Assembly (NCBI GenBank): GCA_025928435.1
Contig: JAICJM010000143.1
Coordinates: 1-10,285, forward strand
Direction: 5' to 3'
Source of the DNA: Thermoleophilia bacterium
GTDB taxonomy: Bacteria > Actinomycetota > Thermoleophilia > Gaiellales > JAICJC01
DNA length: 10,285 nucleotides
The notes beneath the pieces were generated by a model that was given only the letters and a program-made list of their open reading frames with translations, had not been told where the DNA came from and ran no database searches. The number at the start of each line of letters is the position of its first letter. Within the stretch, counting starts at the first letter, position 1. The position numbers and the translations under genes were made by a program. Of this stretch, positions 1 to 6,734 are shown in pieces.

Positions 1-1
1 C

Positions 2-232
2 CACAACGAGCTCTTCAACGTCCTGCACGACTCGATCGGCGAGATGCTCGTCGAGGTGCGGCGGCGCAACCTCTCGATCGGCCCCGACGAGCGCCGGCGC
101 GTGATCGACATGCACCGCGCCATCCGCGACGGCGTCGCCGAGCACGATCCGGCGGCCGCCCAGCAGGCGATGCGCGACCACCTGGATCACGTCCAGGCGA
201 CGTACGGCGGGCAGACGCCCGAGCTGGCGTAG
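2..232 (+). CDS. GntR/FadR-family transcriptional regulator, C-terminal part (5' truncated by window edge)
   Basis: An open frame runs in from the left edge and stops at TAG (230-232), giving the last 76 residues. It reads like the end of an FCD effector-binding domain: an 'HNELF' start of a helix, then 'HRAIRDGVAEHDPAAAQQAMRDHL', shortened here to its key parts: the His of 'MHRAI', the 'HDPAAA' turn and the 'DHLDHV' helix. In FadR-subfamily GntR proteins such histidines often bind a metal or a carboxylate ligand. The N-terminal winged-helix DNA-binding domain lies outside the window. The next gene follows after 17 bases on the same strand, so the two may be co-transcribed. The regulator could control the catabolic genes to its right, where a GGTATACC-centred operator-like site occurs (3038-3060), but that link is inferred. 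Family call is fairly sure; ligand unknown. Confidence 0.8.
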   Translation, partial: HNELFNVLHDSIGEMLVEVRRRNLSIGPDERRRVIDMHRAIRDGVAEHDPAAAQQAMRDHLDHVQATYGGQTPELA

Positions 233-249
233 CCGAGGGCGCACGGCGC

Positions 250-1339
250 GTGGCAGACGATCGGGGGGCGCGAGCAAGGATCAAGGCGCGGTTCGACGAG
301 GCGTTCGCGCACTGGGACATCACGCTGCCCGACGACTTCGACCGCGACACGACCCCCCGAGCGATCGGCAAGGCGGGATGGACGCTGAACTACCGCTGGG
401 TGCCGTCGGCGGAGGGCGGCGCGGTCGAGTACTTCGCCGCACATCGGATGACGAACGACCGGCTCTGCCGCATCGACGCGAGCGGCCACACCACGCTCGG
501 GGTGGTGCAGGAGTTCTTCGTGGTCGGCCAGCCCGGCGCCGAACAGGCGATGGTCGACCACAATCGCGCCTTCTACGCCGCGGTCGCCGAACGTGGGCTC
601 CGGTCTCCGGTCGGCTTCGCGACGGCGCTCAACGCGGTGCTGCGAACGGGCGCCGTTGCAGATCCGCCGGCGTCGGCGGATGCTGGATCCATGAGCACCG
701 AGGAGATCGTCCGCGGCGCCGCCATCGCGACCGCGGTAGAGATCGCGCCGGATCCGGAGCCGCAAGAGAAAAAGCACATCACGCCGGCGATGGACCGCAA
801 CCTGAACGCGCAGACGGAAGACGTCCGGCTCGAGGTCACGATCCCCGTCCCGAACTGGCTGCCCTCCCCGGGCCGCACTGACATCGTCATCGGGCAGACC
901 CAGCCCTACCGAGCGGCCATCGAGGTGAAGGTCTGGGAGCTCGGTTGGTGGCCTGTGGGACATGGTGAAGGTCGCGTCGCTCGTCGAGAGCCGGATCGCG
1001 GAGGAGGGCTATCTGGTCGTCGTCGCGAGCGAGTGGAAGTTCGCACAGCGGCCGGGGTTCGGCGAGATGCTGGGCGACCACTCCGAGATCGCGACAGGCG
1101 ACCTCTTCACGACGTATCAGCGGGATTGGCTCGATCTCCTCCGCGGCGGCAGCGGTCGTCCGGTCAAGCTGCCCGCAGCGATGCAGACGACGTTGCTGGC
1201 GCGGGCGCCGCTGGAGCACATGCCCAGCTGGGAGGTCCGCGCGGTCAAGGTGTCGGTCCCGGCCGACACCGGCTGGGTCAAATTCGTGACCGAGGCCTGG
1301 CCGGAAGGGCATCCGCGCCTCGCGGCCGGCTTCGACTGA
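250..1339 (+). pseudogene. Frameshifted two-part protein: small uncharacterised domain plus PD-(D/E)XK nuclease-like module
   Basis: A GTG start at 250 opens a frame with no stop through the first half. Residues 1 to about 125 form a compact, charged domain ('RFDEAFAHWDITLP', 'GWTLNYRW', 'HRMTN') resembling small hypothetical actinobacterial proteins; no function is known to me. After a low-complexity Ala/Pro linker, a second module begins near an internal ATG at 691 (residue 148). It carries the PD-(D/E)XK pattern: Asp211 in 'GRTDIVIG', then Glu225-Val-Lys227 in 'AIEVKVWE', spaced as in restriction-endonuclease-like folds. Just after 'KVWELG' the frame is lost. The homologous-looking continuation ('WDMVKVASLVESRIAEEGYLV') is in the frame one base later and runs to a TGA at 1337-1339. 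Removing one base around 943-951 would restore a protein of about 363 residues reading 'LGGGLWDMVKV'. This may be a true pseudogene or a sequencing error, and the module from 691 could have been a separate gene. It ends one base from the convergent stop of the next gene. Confidence 0.6.
941..958 (+). other. Probable one-base insertion (frameshift site)
   Basis: The GGTTGGTGG-type stretch lies exactly where the reading frame switches between the two halves of the nuclease-like protein. In the upstream frame the text becomes Gly/Arg-rich nonsense after 'WELGWWPVGHG' and continues antisense into the next gene. In the downstream frame 'GGLWDMVKVASLV' continues the expected alpha/beta fold directly after the E-x-K motif. 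Short G/T repeats of this kind are prone to slippage and to base-calling errors. Confidence 0.6.
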
Positions 1340-1340
1340 C

Positions 1341-2981
1341 CTACGCGCTTTGGCCCAGCGCCAGCTCGGGCTCCTCGTGCGTCATCACCTCGAGCAGAGC
1401 CGTTTGCCCTGACTCGACGGCCCTGGCGCACCTCCCGATCGCGCCGCGCAGCTCACCGGCCTCGGCGACCCGCTCCGAGTACGCGCCCAGCGCCGCACCG
1501 ACGGCCGCGTAGTCGCCGGTCATGCGGTGGGCGTCGTAGCGCTCGACGGCGTGCGGCATGTACTCGCCGTAGCCGCCCATCAGGCCGTTGTTCATCACGA
1601 TCGTGAGGATCGGGATGTTGCAGCGGACGGCCGTCTCGACATCCATGCCGACCATCCCGAAGGCGGCGTCGCCCATGATGTTCACGGCCAGCCGGTCGGG
1701 ACGGGCGAGCCGCGCGCCCATCGTCAGGCCGAGGCCGGTGCCGAGCTGGGTGGACTTGCCCCAGCCGAGGTAGCCGCGCGGCACGAGACTCTCGTAGAAG
1801 GGCACGATCTGGTCGCGAGGATGGCCGGCGTCGTGGGTGACCACGGTGCGCGTCCGGTCGACCGCCGCCATCAGGTCCCACACCACCCGGTAGGGGCTGA
1901 TCGGGCCGGCGTCCGAGGTCAGGCGCGGCATCCACCGGTCGAGGAACCCCGACCGCACCCGGGCGATCTCGGGGCCGGGATCGCGCGCCGGCGCCGCCTC
2001 GGCGTCGAGCCGGCCGAGCATCTGGCGCAGGACGACCCGGGCGTCGCCGACGCAGCCGAACGCGATGTCGTAGCCGCAGCCGAGGTCGCGCGGGTCGTTC
2101 ACGATCTGACCGAGCGTCGCCGACTCCGGCAGCGGGGTGATGTAGAGCGAGCGGGTGAAGCTGGTACCGACGCCGAGCACCACGTCGGCCTCGCCCAGGA
2201 AGCGGTCGACGGTCTCCGGCCGGGTGCGGGCGGCCGTGCCGAGCGCGAGCGGGTGATCCTCGGGGAACGCGCTCTTGCCGTTCAGCGTCGTCGCGACCGG
2301 CGTGCCGGTGCGCTCGGCGAGGGCCACCAGCTCGTCGGTCGCCCCGGCGCAGAGCACGCCCTGACCGGCCAGGATGACGGGTCGGGAGGCCTCCGCCAGC
2401 ATGCGCAGCGTCTCGGCGACATCCTCCGGATCGGCGGCCGAGAGCCGTCGCGGCCCCGACGCGATGTCCCAGCCCGTCTCGTCGGCGGGTGCGTACATGA
2501 CGCCGTTCGCGACCGCGACCAGGCCCGGGCCGTCGCGGACGACCCGCACCCGGTGCAGCGCCCGCCGGAAGACGTCGGGCGCCCGGGCGGCATCGTTCAC
2601 CGTCGCGGCGAAGCGGGTGATCGGCGCGTAGGCGGTCTCGGCGCACACGTTGGGCGGCTCCTGGGCGGCGCGGTCGTGCTCGCCCGGGATGAGCAGGATC
2701 GGGCTGCGGTCGCCGTGGGCCTGGGCAACGGCGGCAAAGGCGGCCTCGACTCCCGGCCCGTACTGGGTCACACAGGGCGCAAGCCGCTCGCCGTTCGTCG
2801 CCCGGGCGAAGCCGTCGGCGATGTTGACCGCGACCCGCTCGGTGCGGGTGACGATGGGGCGGATCCCCAGCGCGGAGGCGGAGTCCAGCAGCCGGTTCTC
2901 GGGGAATCCGACCACGAACTCCGCCCCCTCACGCTGGAGGAGCTCCGCGATCCGATCGGCGACGAGCGTTCGACGTTCCAA
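1341..2981 (-). CDS. Thiamine-diphosphate-dependent enzyme (acetolactate synthase / benzoylformate decarboxylase superfamily)
   Basis: The protein has about 546 residues, the normal length for this superfamily, with the three domains in order. The N-terminal Pyr domain holds the cofactor-activating Glu48 in 'TRTERVAVNIADGFAR'. A central Rossmann-like domain ('RPVILAGQGV', 'LGEADVVLGVGTSF') follows. The C-terminal PP domain carries the ThDP/Mg motif, 'MGDAAFGM' at 436-443 through 'NN' at 464-465. Retention of the Glu argues against glyoxylate carboligase, which lacks it. Likely chemistry is decarboxylation or carboligation of a 2-oxo acid; the substrate is unknown. I chose the TTG at 2981 because GAGGTG lies five bases before it and homologous-looking sequence begins there; an in-frame TTG at 3008 would add nine residues with no clear ribosome site. 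The gene follows the racemase after a gap of about 120 bases with operator-like palindromes, so it may have its own promoter. Confidence 0.88.
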   Translation of the reverse strand: MERRTLVADRIAELLQREGAEFVVGFPENRLLDSASALGIRPIVTRTERVAVNIADGFARATNGERLAPCVTQYGPGVEAAFAAVAQAHGDRSPILLIPGEHDRAAQEPPNVCAETAYAPITRFAATVNDAARAPDVFRRALHRVRVVRDGPGLVAVANGVMYAPADETGWDIASGPRRLSAADPEDVAETLRMLAEASRPVILAGQGVLCAGATDELVALAERTGTPVATTLNGKSAFPEDHPLALGTAARTRPETVDRFLGEADVVLGVGTSFTRSLYITPLPESATLGQIVNDPRDLGCGYDIAFGCVGDARVVLRQMLGRLDAEAAPARDPGPEIARVRSGFLDRWMPRLTSDAGPISPYRVVWDLMAAVDRTRTVVTHDAGHPRDQIVPFYESLVPRGYLGWGKSTQLGTGLGLTMGARLARPDRLAVNIMGDAAFGMVGMDVETAVRCNIPILTIVMNNGLMGGYGEYMPHAVERYDAHRMTGDYAAVGAALGAYSERVAEAGELRGAIGRCARAVESGQTALLEVMTHEEPELALGQSA

Positions 2982-2986
2982 GCGAT

Positions 2987-2992
2987 CACCTC
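2987..2992 (-). promoter_or_regulatory. Ribosome binding site of the ThDP enzyme gene
   Basis: On the minus strand the sequence reads GAGGTG, followed by five bases and then TTG (2981-2979). This strong Shine-Dalgarno match decides the start codon in favour of 2981 over the upstream in-frame TTG at 3008. Confidence 0.6.
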
Positions 2993-3037
2993 GCGGTCGC
3001 GGAGGCAAGGCCCCGCGGACGAGGCGGAGCGCAAGCT

Positions 3038-3060
3038 GGTATACCGTATCATGGCATACG
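3038..3060. promoter_or_regulatory. Operator-like palindrome cluster (GGTATACC type)
   Basis: This AT-rich patch stands out in very GC-rich surroundings. It contains the perfect 8-base palindrome GGTATACC (3038-3045), an inverted repeat GTATACC-N7-GGCATAC (3039-3059, one mismatch between arms) and CGTAT-N6-ATACG (3045-3060). GGTATAC and GGCATAC also form a direct repeat 15 bases apart. GntR-family regulators of the FadR/FCD group often bind GTATAC-centred palindromes, and such a regulator lies at the left edge. The site lies upstream of the ThDP gene, about 57 bases before its start codon. Assignment to a specific regulator is inferred. Confidence 0.5.
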
Positions 3061-3090
3061 GATCTGGCTCCAGACGGCGTCCGTCGCGTG

Positions 3091-3102
3091 CGCCAATTGG
3101 CG
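3091..3102. repeat. Perfect 12-base palindrome CGCCAATTGGCG
   Basis: CGCCAATTGGCG is identical on both strands and sits just past the racemase stop codon, upstream of the ThDP gene. It has no real hairpin loop and no T-run after it on the minus strand, so a protein-binding site is more likely than a terminator. It could also have arisen by chance. Confidence 0.35.
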
Positions 3103-3105
3103 TCG

Positions 3106-3837
3106 TCAGGCGCCGGTCGGGCCGGCCATCCCGGTGTACGGGATGCGCTCGGGCGCCGCGTACGTGCCGACCTTCGCGGTCCCGATGCCCGTCCGCCACA
3201 GGCCGTAGGCGAGCATCGCGCCGAAGCCGACGCCGTCGCACACGGGCACGCCGACCGCCTCCTGCACCGCCCGGGCCACGTCCGTCATCCCGCCACAGGC
3301 AAGGATGAGCGACTCGGCGCCCCGCTCCTCGACGGCCCGCCGCGAGGCGGCCACGATCGCCGTCGTCGTGTCGGGGTGGTCGGCGCCCTGCTGGGCGACG
3401 GGGATGTCGAGGGGCAGCACGCCGGCGCAGCGGCGCAGGATGCCGCGCGCGTCGATCATGTCCTCGAGCGCCGGGACGCCGCGCGGAAGCGTCGTGATGA
3501 CCGCGAACCGGCCGGACACGAGCCCCGCCGCGATGAAGGCGGCCTCCCCGATGCCGATCACCGGCGCTTCCACGAGCTCGCGGGCGGCGTCGAGGCCGGG
3601 GTCGCCGAAGCACGAGATCAGGTAGCCGTCGAGGCCCGGGTTGGCCCCCACCATCGCGGCCACCTCGCCGACCGCGACGGCCGTGTCGGCCGCGCTCTCG
3701 ATCGAGCTCGGCCCGCGAGCGGCGGTGACGGCGACCACCTCGCAGCCAGGCGGCAGCGAGGCATGGGCGACGCCGGCCATCGCGTCGGTGTGGCGGCGGT
3801 CGGTGTTCGGGTTGAGCAGGCCGAGGCGGAAGCTCAC
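3106..3837 (-). CDS. Asp/Glu/hydantoin racemase family protein (hydantoin or allantoin racemase)
   Basis: The protein has 243 residues, usual for this family. It opens with the 'GLLNPNTD' strand-turn typical of hydantoin racemases. The two active-site cysteines are Cys76 in 'SCFGDPGLDAAREL' and Cys181 in 'LACGGMTD', the pair that performs two-base proton exchange at the chiral carbon. Family members racemise 5-substituted hydantoins or allantoin so that a stereospecific ring-opening enzyme can use both enantiomers. The GTG start at 3837 overlaps the upstream hydrolase stop as GTGA, indicating translational coupling, and that hydrolase is the natural partner enzyme. The related maleate isomerase and arylmalonate decarboxylase families share the fold, but 'NPNT' with 'CFGDPG' favours the hydantoin/allantoin group. 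Confidence 0.85.
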   Translation of the reverse strand: MSFRLGLLNPNTDRRHTDAMAGVAHASLPPGCEVVAVTAARGPSSIESAADTAVAVGEVAAMVGANPGLDGYLISCFGDPGLDAARELVEAPVIGIGEAAFIAAGLVSGRFAVITTLPRGVPALEDMIDARGILRRCAGVLPLDIPVAQQGADHPDTTTAIVAASRRAVEERGAESLILACGGMTDVARAVQEAVGVPVCDGVGFGAMLAYGLWRTGIGTAKVGTYAAPERIPYTGMAGPTGA

Positions 3838-5246
3838 GCCGTGGTCCCGACGGCTGCAGCGGCGGGCGCGGCCGCGAAATCGTCGTGCACCGACAGGAAC
3901 CGGCCGGTGCCGGGCGGCACGAGGATCTCGCCGTCGCGGTGCACGGTGATCCCGCGCACGAGCGTGCGCACGCATCGGGCCCGGCTGACACGGCCGTCGA
4001 ACGGCGACCACGGGTTCTTCGAGAGCTGCTGGCTCTTCGCGTCGACCGTCCACTCGCCTTCGAGGTCGAACAGGGCCAGGTCGGCGTCCGAGCCGGGCAG
4101 GATGGTGCCCTTGCGGGGGTAGAGCCCGATCGTGCGGGCGGCGTTCGTCGCGCAGAAACGGGCGAAGGCGTCGAGCGGCATGCCCCGGCGGTGGAAGGCC
4201 TCGTCGAGCACGAGCGGCACCGTCTCCTGCATCACCTGGCACCCGAGCGGCGCGGCGAAGATGTCCTGGAAGCCGGGCTCCTTCTCCTCGATCGTGTAGG
4301 CGCAGTGGTCGGAGACCAGGCTGTCGAGCGTGCCGTCGAGCACCCGCTCCCACATGCCCTCCACGAGCTCGCGGGCGCGCAGCGCCGGGGCGCAGCGGCC
4401 GTACGGGCCGAGCCGCACGAGGTCGTCCAGGTCGAGCAGCAGGTGGTGCGGGCATACCTCGGCGGTCGCGCGCAGGCCGCGGGCGCGGGCGGCGGCGACC
4501 ATGTCGACGCTCTCGGGGCTCGACGTGTGCACGATCTGGATGCGGACGCCGACGTGGGCGGCCAGGTAGAGGGCACGGTGCACCGCCTCCTCCTCGACGA
4601 ACGCGGGCCGCGACTCGTGGTGGGCGAGCGGGTCGCGCCGGCCGGCCGCCTGCATCCGCTCGAGGCCGGCCTGCAGGAGGGCGTCGGACTCGGCGTGCAC
4701 GAGCACGAGCGCCCCCAGCTCCCTGGCGTTCTCCATCCCCTGCACGAACTCGGCGTCGTTCACGTGCGGATACGCCGGCTCGGAGAACGGCATGAACGCC
4801 TTGAAGCCGAACGCACCCTCCCGCCACTGGGCGGCCATCTCCGGGAGCGCCGGCGCGCACAGGGCGCCCCACAGGCCGAAGTCGCACACGACCTTCCCCG
4901 CGGCCATGTCGCGCTTCTCGCGGTAGAGCTGGGCGGTCGTGACGGGCGGATAGGTGAGCGGGTGCTCGACGACCGTCGTGATCCCGCCGGCCGCTGCGGC
5001 GCTCGTGCCGGTGGTGAAGTCCTCACGCTCGGTGTGCCCGGGATCCTCGAAGTGGGCGTGCGGGTCGATCGCGCCCGGGAGGACCACGAGGCCCGTCGCG
5101 TCGATCACCTCGTCCGCGCGGCGGGCGATGTCGGGATCGCACCCGATGGCGGCGATGCGGCCGTCCGCGATCAGGATGTCGGCCGCAAAGACGCCGTAGT
5201 CCGTCGCGAGCGTGCCGCCGCAGACGGCGGTGCGCGGCCCGCTCAC
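3834..5246 (-). CDS. Cyclic amidohydrolase (allantoinase / hydantoinase / dihydroorotase-like)
   Basis: This 470-residue protein belongs to the metal-dependent amidohydrolases that open cyclic ureide rings. The binuclear metal site is complete: His63 and His65 in 'DPHAHFEDPG', the carboxylated Lys149 in 'FGFKAFMPF', His184 in 'LVHAES', His240 in 'QIVHTSSPES' and Asp313 in 'VSDHCAY'. The stretch 'HTEREDFTTGTSAAAAGGITT' and 'ATAEVCPHHL' are closest to allantoinases, though D-hydantoinases and dihydropyrimidinases are built alike, so the substrate is uncertain. The protein is cytoplasmic, with no signal peptide. The GTG start at 5246 overlaps the TetR stop (GTGA), and its own stop overlaps the racemase start in the same way, so regulator, hydrolase and racemase form a coupled unit. 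Confidence 0.88.
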   Translation of the reverse strand: MSGPRTAVCGGTLATDYGVFAADILIADGRIAAIGCDPDIARRADEVIDATGLVVLPGAIDPHAHFEDPGHTEREDFTTGTSAAAAGGITTVVEHPLTYPPVTTAQLYREKRDMAAGKVVCDFGLWGALCAPALPEMAAQWREGAFGFKAFMPFSEPAYPHVNDAEFVQGMENARELGALVLVHAESDALLQAGLERMQAAGRRDPLAHHESRPAFVEEEAVHRALYLAAHVGVRIQIVHTSSPESVDMVAAARARGLRATAEVCPHHLLLDLDDLVRLGPYGRCAPALRARELVEGMWERVLDGTLDSLVSDHCAYTIEEKEPGFQDIFAAPLGCQVMQETVPLVLDEAFHRRGMPLDAFARFCATNAARTIGLYPRKGTILPGSDADLALFDLEGEWTVDAKSQQLSKNPWSPFDGRVSRARCVRTLVRGITVHRDGEILVPPGTGRFLSVHDDFAAAPAAAAVGTTA

Positions 5247-5896
5247 GCCGGCACCCCCGCGCCCTCGGCGGCCAGGCGGGCGACGACGCGCATGGGCAGG
5301 CCCAGGGAGGCCAGGTGGCCGATCAGGAGGTTGCGGGCCGGCTCCCAGCCTCCGCTCAGCCACGCCCGCAGGCCGAGGCCGTCGACCAGCCGCGCCAGCA
5401 CCGCCGCCTGGATGTCGAGGTCGATCGCGGGCGGCAGCAGGCCCTCGTCGCGCACCCGCTCGAGCATCGCCCGGATCTCCTCCTCCCACAGCGCGTCGGC
5501 CGCTTCGAGCTCCTCCACGAACGCCCGGTCGCGGCCGGCGTACGTCCACATCTCGGCCCACAGCCGCCACTCCTCCCGCCGCTCGGGATCGCGCGGCACG
5601 GAGACGGCGACGAAGGCCGAGAGCAGTTCGGGCACGGTGGTCGCGGCCCGAAGGGCCGTCCTCGCCTCGGCGATCCAGGCCCGCGAGGTGGCCGCGAACA
5701 CGCCGGCGATGAGCGCCTGCTTGTCGGGGAAGTGGTGGGTGAGGACGCCGGTCGTGAAGCCGCCCTCGCGCGAGATGTCGCGCAGGGTCGTGGCCTCGAG
5801 CCCCTCGCGGATGATGACCCGCTTCGCGGCCGCGGCGATCTCGTCGAACCGACGCCCGGAGCGGGCTCCCGGCCACATGCTTTCGTTCGTTGACAC
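5243..5896 (-). CDS. TetR-family transcriptional regulator
   Basis: The protein has 217 residues. The N-terminal TetR DNA-binding domain runs from about 15 to 65: 'FDEIAAAAKRVIIREGLEA', then the helix-turn-helix 'TLRDISREGGFTTGVLTHHF' and 'PDKQALI'. The C-terminal helical ligand-binding half is Trp/Glu-rich ('EEWRLWAEMWTYAG') and resembles the BetI-like TetR_C type. It is the first gene of the minus-strand operon and diverges from the SDR gene 58 bases away, the usual layout for a repressor controlling both operons. I used the GTG at 5896, with AGGAG ten bases upstream; an ATG at 5878 would remove six residues and has a weaker ribosome site. The ligand is unknown but is probably a pathway intermediate. 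Confidence 0.88.
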   Translation of the reverse strand: MSTNESMWPGARSGRRFDEIAAAAKRVIIREGLEATTLRDISREGGFTTGVLTHHFPDKQALIAGVFAATSRAWIAEARTALRAATTVPELLSAFVAVSVPRDPERREEWRLWAEMWTYAGRDRAFVEELEAADALWEEEIRAMLERVRDEGLLPPAIDLDIQAAVLARLVDGLGLRAWLSGGWEPARNLLIGHLASLGLPMRVVARLAAEGAGVPA

Positions 5897-5954
5897 CGTT
5901 CCGGCGCTCCTGCTTTACTGCGGCGATCATAATCGTTGTGACGGAGGGCATGGG
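5897..5954. promoter_or_regulatory. Divergent intergenic region with presumed back-to-back promoters
   Basis: This 58-base gap separates the TetR gene (left) from the SDR gene (right). It holds an AT-rich core with CATAAT at 5928-5933 on the plus strand and TATGAT (5926-5931) on the minus strand, both plausible -10 hexamers with no clear -35 boxes. The core lies within a short inverted repeat CGAT-CATA-ATCG (5924-5935), which could be part of the TetR operator. AGGAG for the TetR gene is at 5907-5911 (minus) and GGAGGG for the SDR gene is at 5943-5948 (plus), six bases before GTG. Confidence 0.45.
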
Positions 5955-6734
5955 GTGGAGTACGGACTGACGGGGACGGTGGCGATCGTGGGTGGCTCGT
6001 CGTCCGGCATGGGCGAGGCGACCGCCCGGGCGCTCGCGGCCGAGGGCTGCCGGGTGGTGCTCTACGCGCGCCGCGGCGAGCTGCTGAACGAGGTGGCCGC
6101 GCGGATCGCGGCCGAGACCGGGACCGAGACGCTGGCGGCGCCTGCCGACGCGACCGACCACGCCTCGCTCGACCTCGTCGTCGAGCGCGCGATCGAGCGC
6201 TTCGGGCGGCTCGACATCCTCGTGAACAACGCGGGCGGCCCGCCGGCGGGCGGCTACGAGAGCTTCTCCGACGCCGACTGGCAGGCCGCGTACGAGCTGA
6301 CCCTGCTCTCGGCGCTGCGGATCACCCGCCGCGCGTTGCCGGCGCTGCGGGAGAGCGGCCGCGGCCGGATCGTGAACCTGACGTCGTCGGCGGTGAAGGA
6401 GACGAACGACGGCCTGCTGCTCTCGAACACCTTCCGCCCCGGCGTGATCGGCTGGGCGAAGGCGATCTCACGCGACGAGGCCCGCCACGGCATCACCGTC
6501 AACTCGATCGCGCCCGGCTACATCGCCACGGACCGGCTGGTGCACCTGTACTCGTCCGAGACCGACCCGGATGCCGCGATGAAGCGCGACGCCGACACGA
6601 TCCCTGCCGGCCGCTTCGGCGACCCCGGCGAGATCGCGGCGGCCGTGGCCTTCCTGTGCTCGACCGGCGCGGCCTACATCAACGGCGTGACGCTCCTCGT
6701 CGACGGCGGCCTCGCCCGCGGCCTGCTGAGCTGA
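5955..6734 (+). CDS. SDR-family oxidoreductase with non-canonical active site (BKR-like SDR)
   Basis: The protein has 259 residues and a Rossmann fold: nucleotide-binding loop 'GGSSSGMGEA' at 13-22, 'NNAGG' at 91-95, the catalytic-type serines 'LTSS' at 142-145, and the C-terminal 'NGVTLLVDGGLARG'. The usual Tyr-x3-Lys is absent: where YxxxK should be, the protein has Ser157-Asn-Thr-Phe-Arg161 ('LLLSNTFRPGVIGWAKAIS'). This matches a known subgroup annotated as 3-oxoacyl-ACP-reductase-like SDRs that lack a perfect catalytic tetrad, so the exact chemistry is uncertain. GTG at 5955 is chosen for the GGAGGG six bases upstream; the open frame extends far upstream only as antisense of the minus-strand genes. 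It is the first gene of the plus-strand operon, and its stop overlaps the next start (TGATG). Confidence 0.88.
   Translation: MEYGLTGTVAIVGGSSSGMGEATARALAAEGCRVVLYARRGELLNEVAARIAAETGTETLAAPADATDHASLDLVVERAIERFGRLDILVNNAGGPPAGGYESFSDADWQAAYELTLLSALRITRRALPALRESGRGRIVNLTSSAVKETNDGLLLSNTFRPGVIGWAKAISRDEARHGITVNSIAPGYIATDRLVHLYSSETDPDAAMKRDADTIPAGRFGDPGEIAAAVAFLCSTGAAYINGVTLLVDGGLARGLLS

Noticed and set aside
962..1339. Stand-alone 125-residue plus-strand gene starting at ATG 962
   Set aside because: The ATG encodes an internal Met of the continuing fold ('LWDMVKV') with no ribosome site; it is better read as the downstream half of a frameshifted gene.
1337..1343. Bidirectional terminator between the convergent genes
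   Set aside because: The two stop codons are one base apart and no hairpin with a T-run is visible around them.
3091..3102. Intrinsic terminator after the racemase
   Set aside because: The palindrome has only a four-base AATT centre and short arms, and no T-run follows it on the minus strand.
1527..3308. Long plus-strand open frame (593 codons) opposite the ThDP gene
   Set aside because: Its protein is low-complexity Arg/Gly/Ala/His-rich text with no domain, while the opposite strand encodes a complete ThDP enzyme; it is a high-GC shadow.
3885..5954. Upstream in-frame extension of the SDR gene
   Set aside because: This part is antisense to the TetR and amidohydrolase genes and reads as His/Arg-rich nonsense; the SDR homology starts at the GTG at 5955, which has a good ribosome site.
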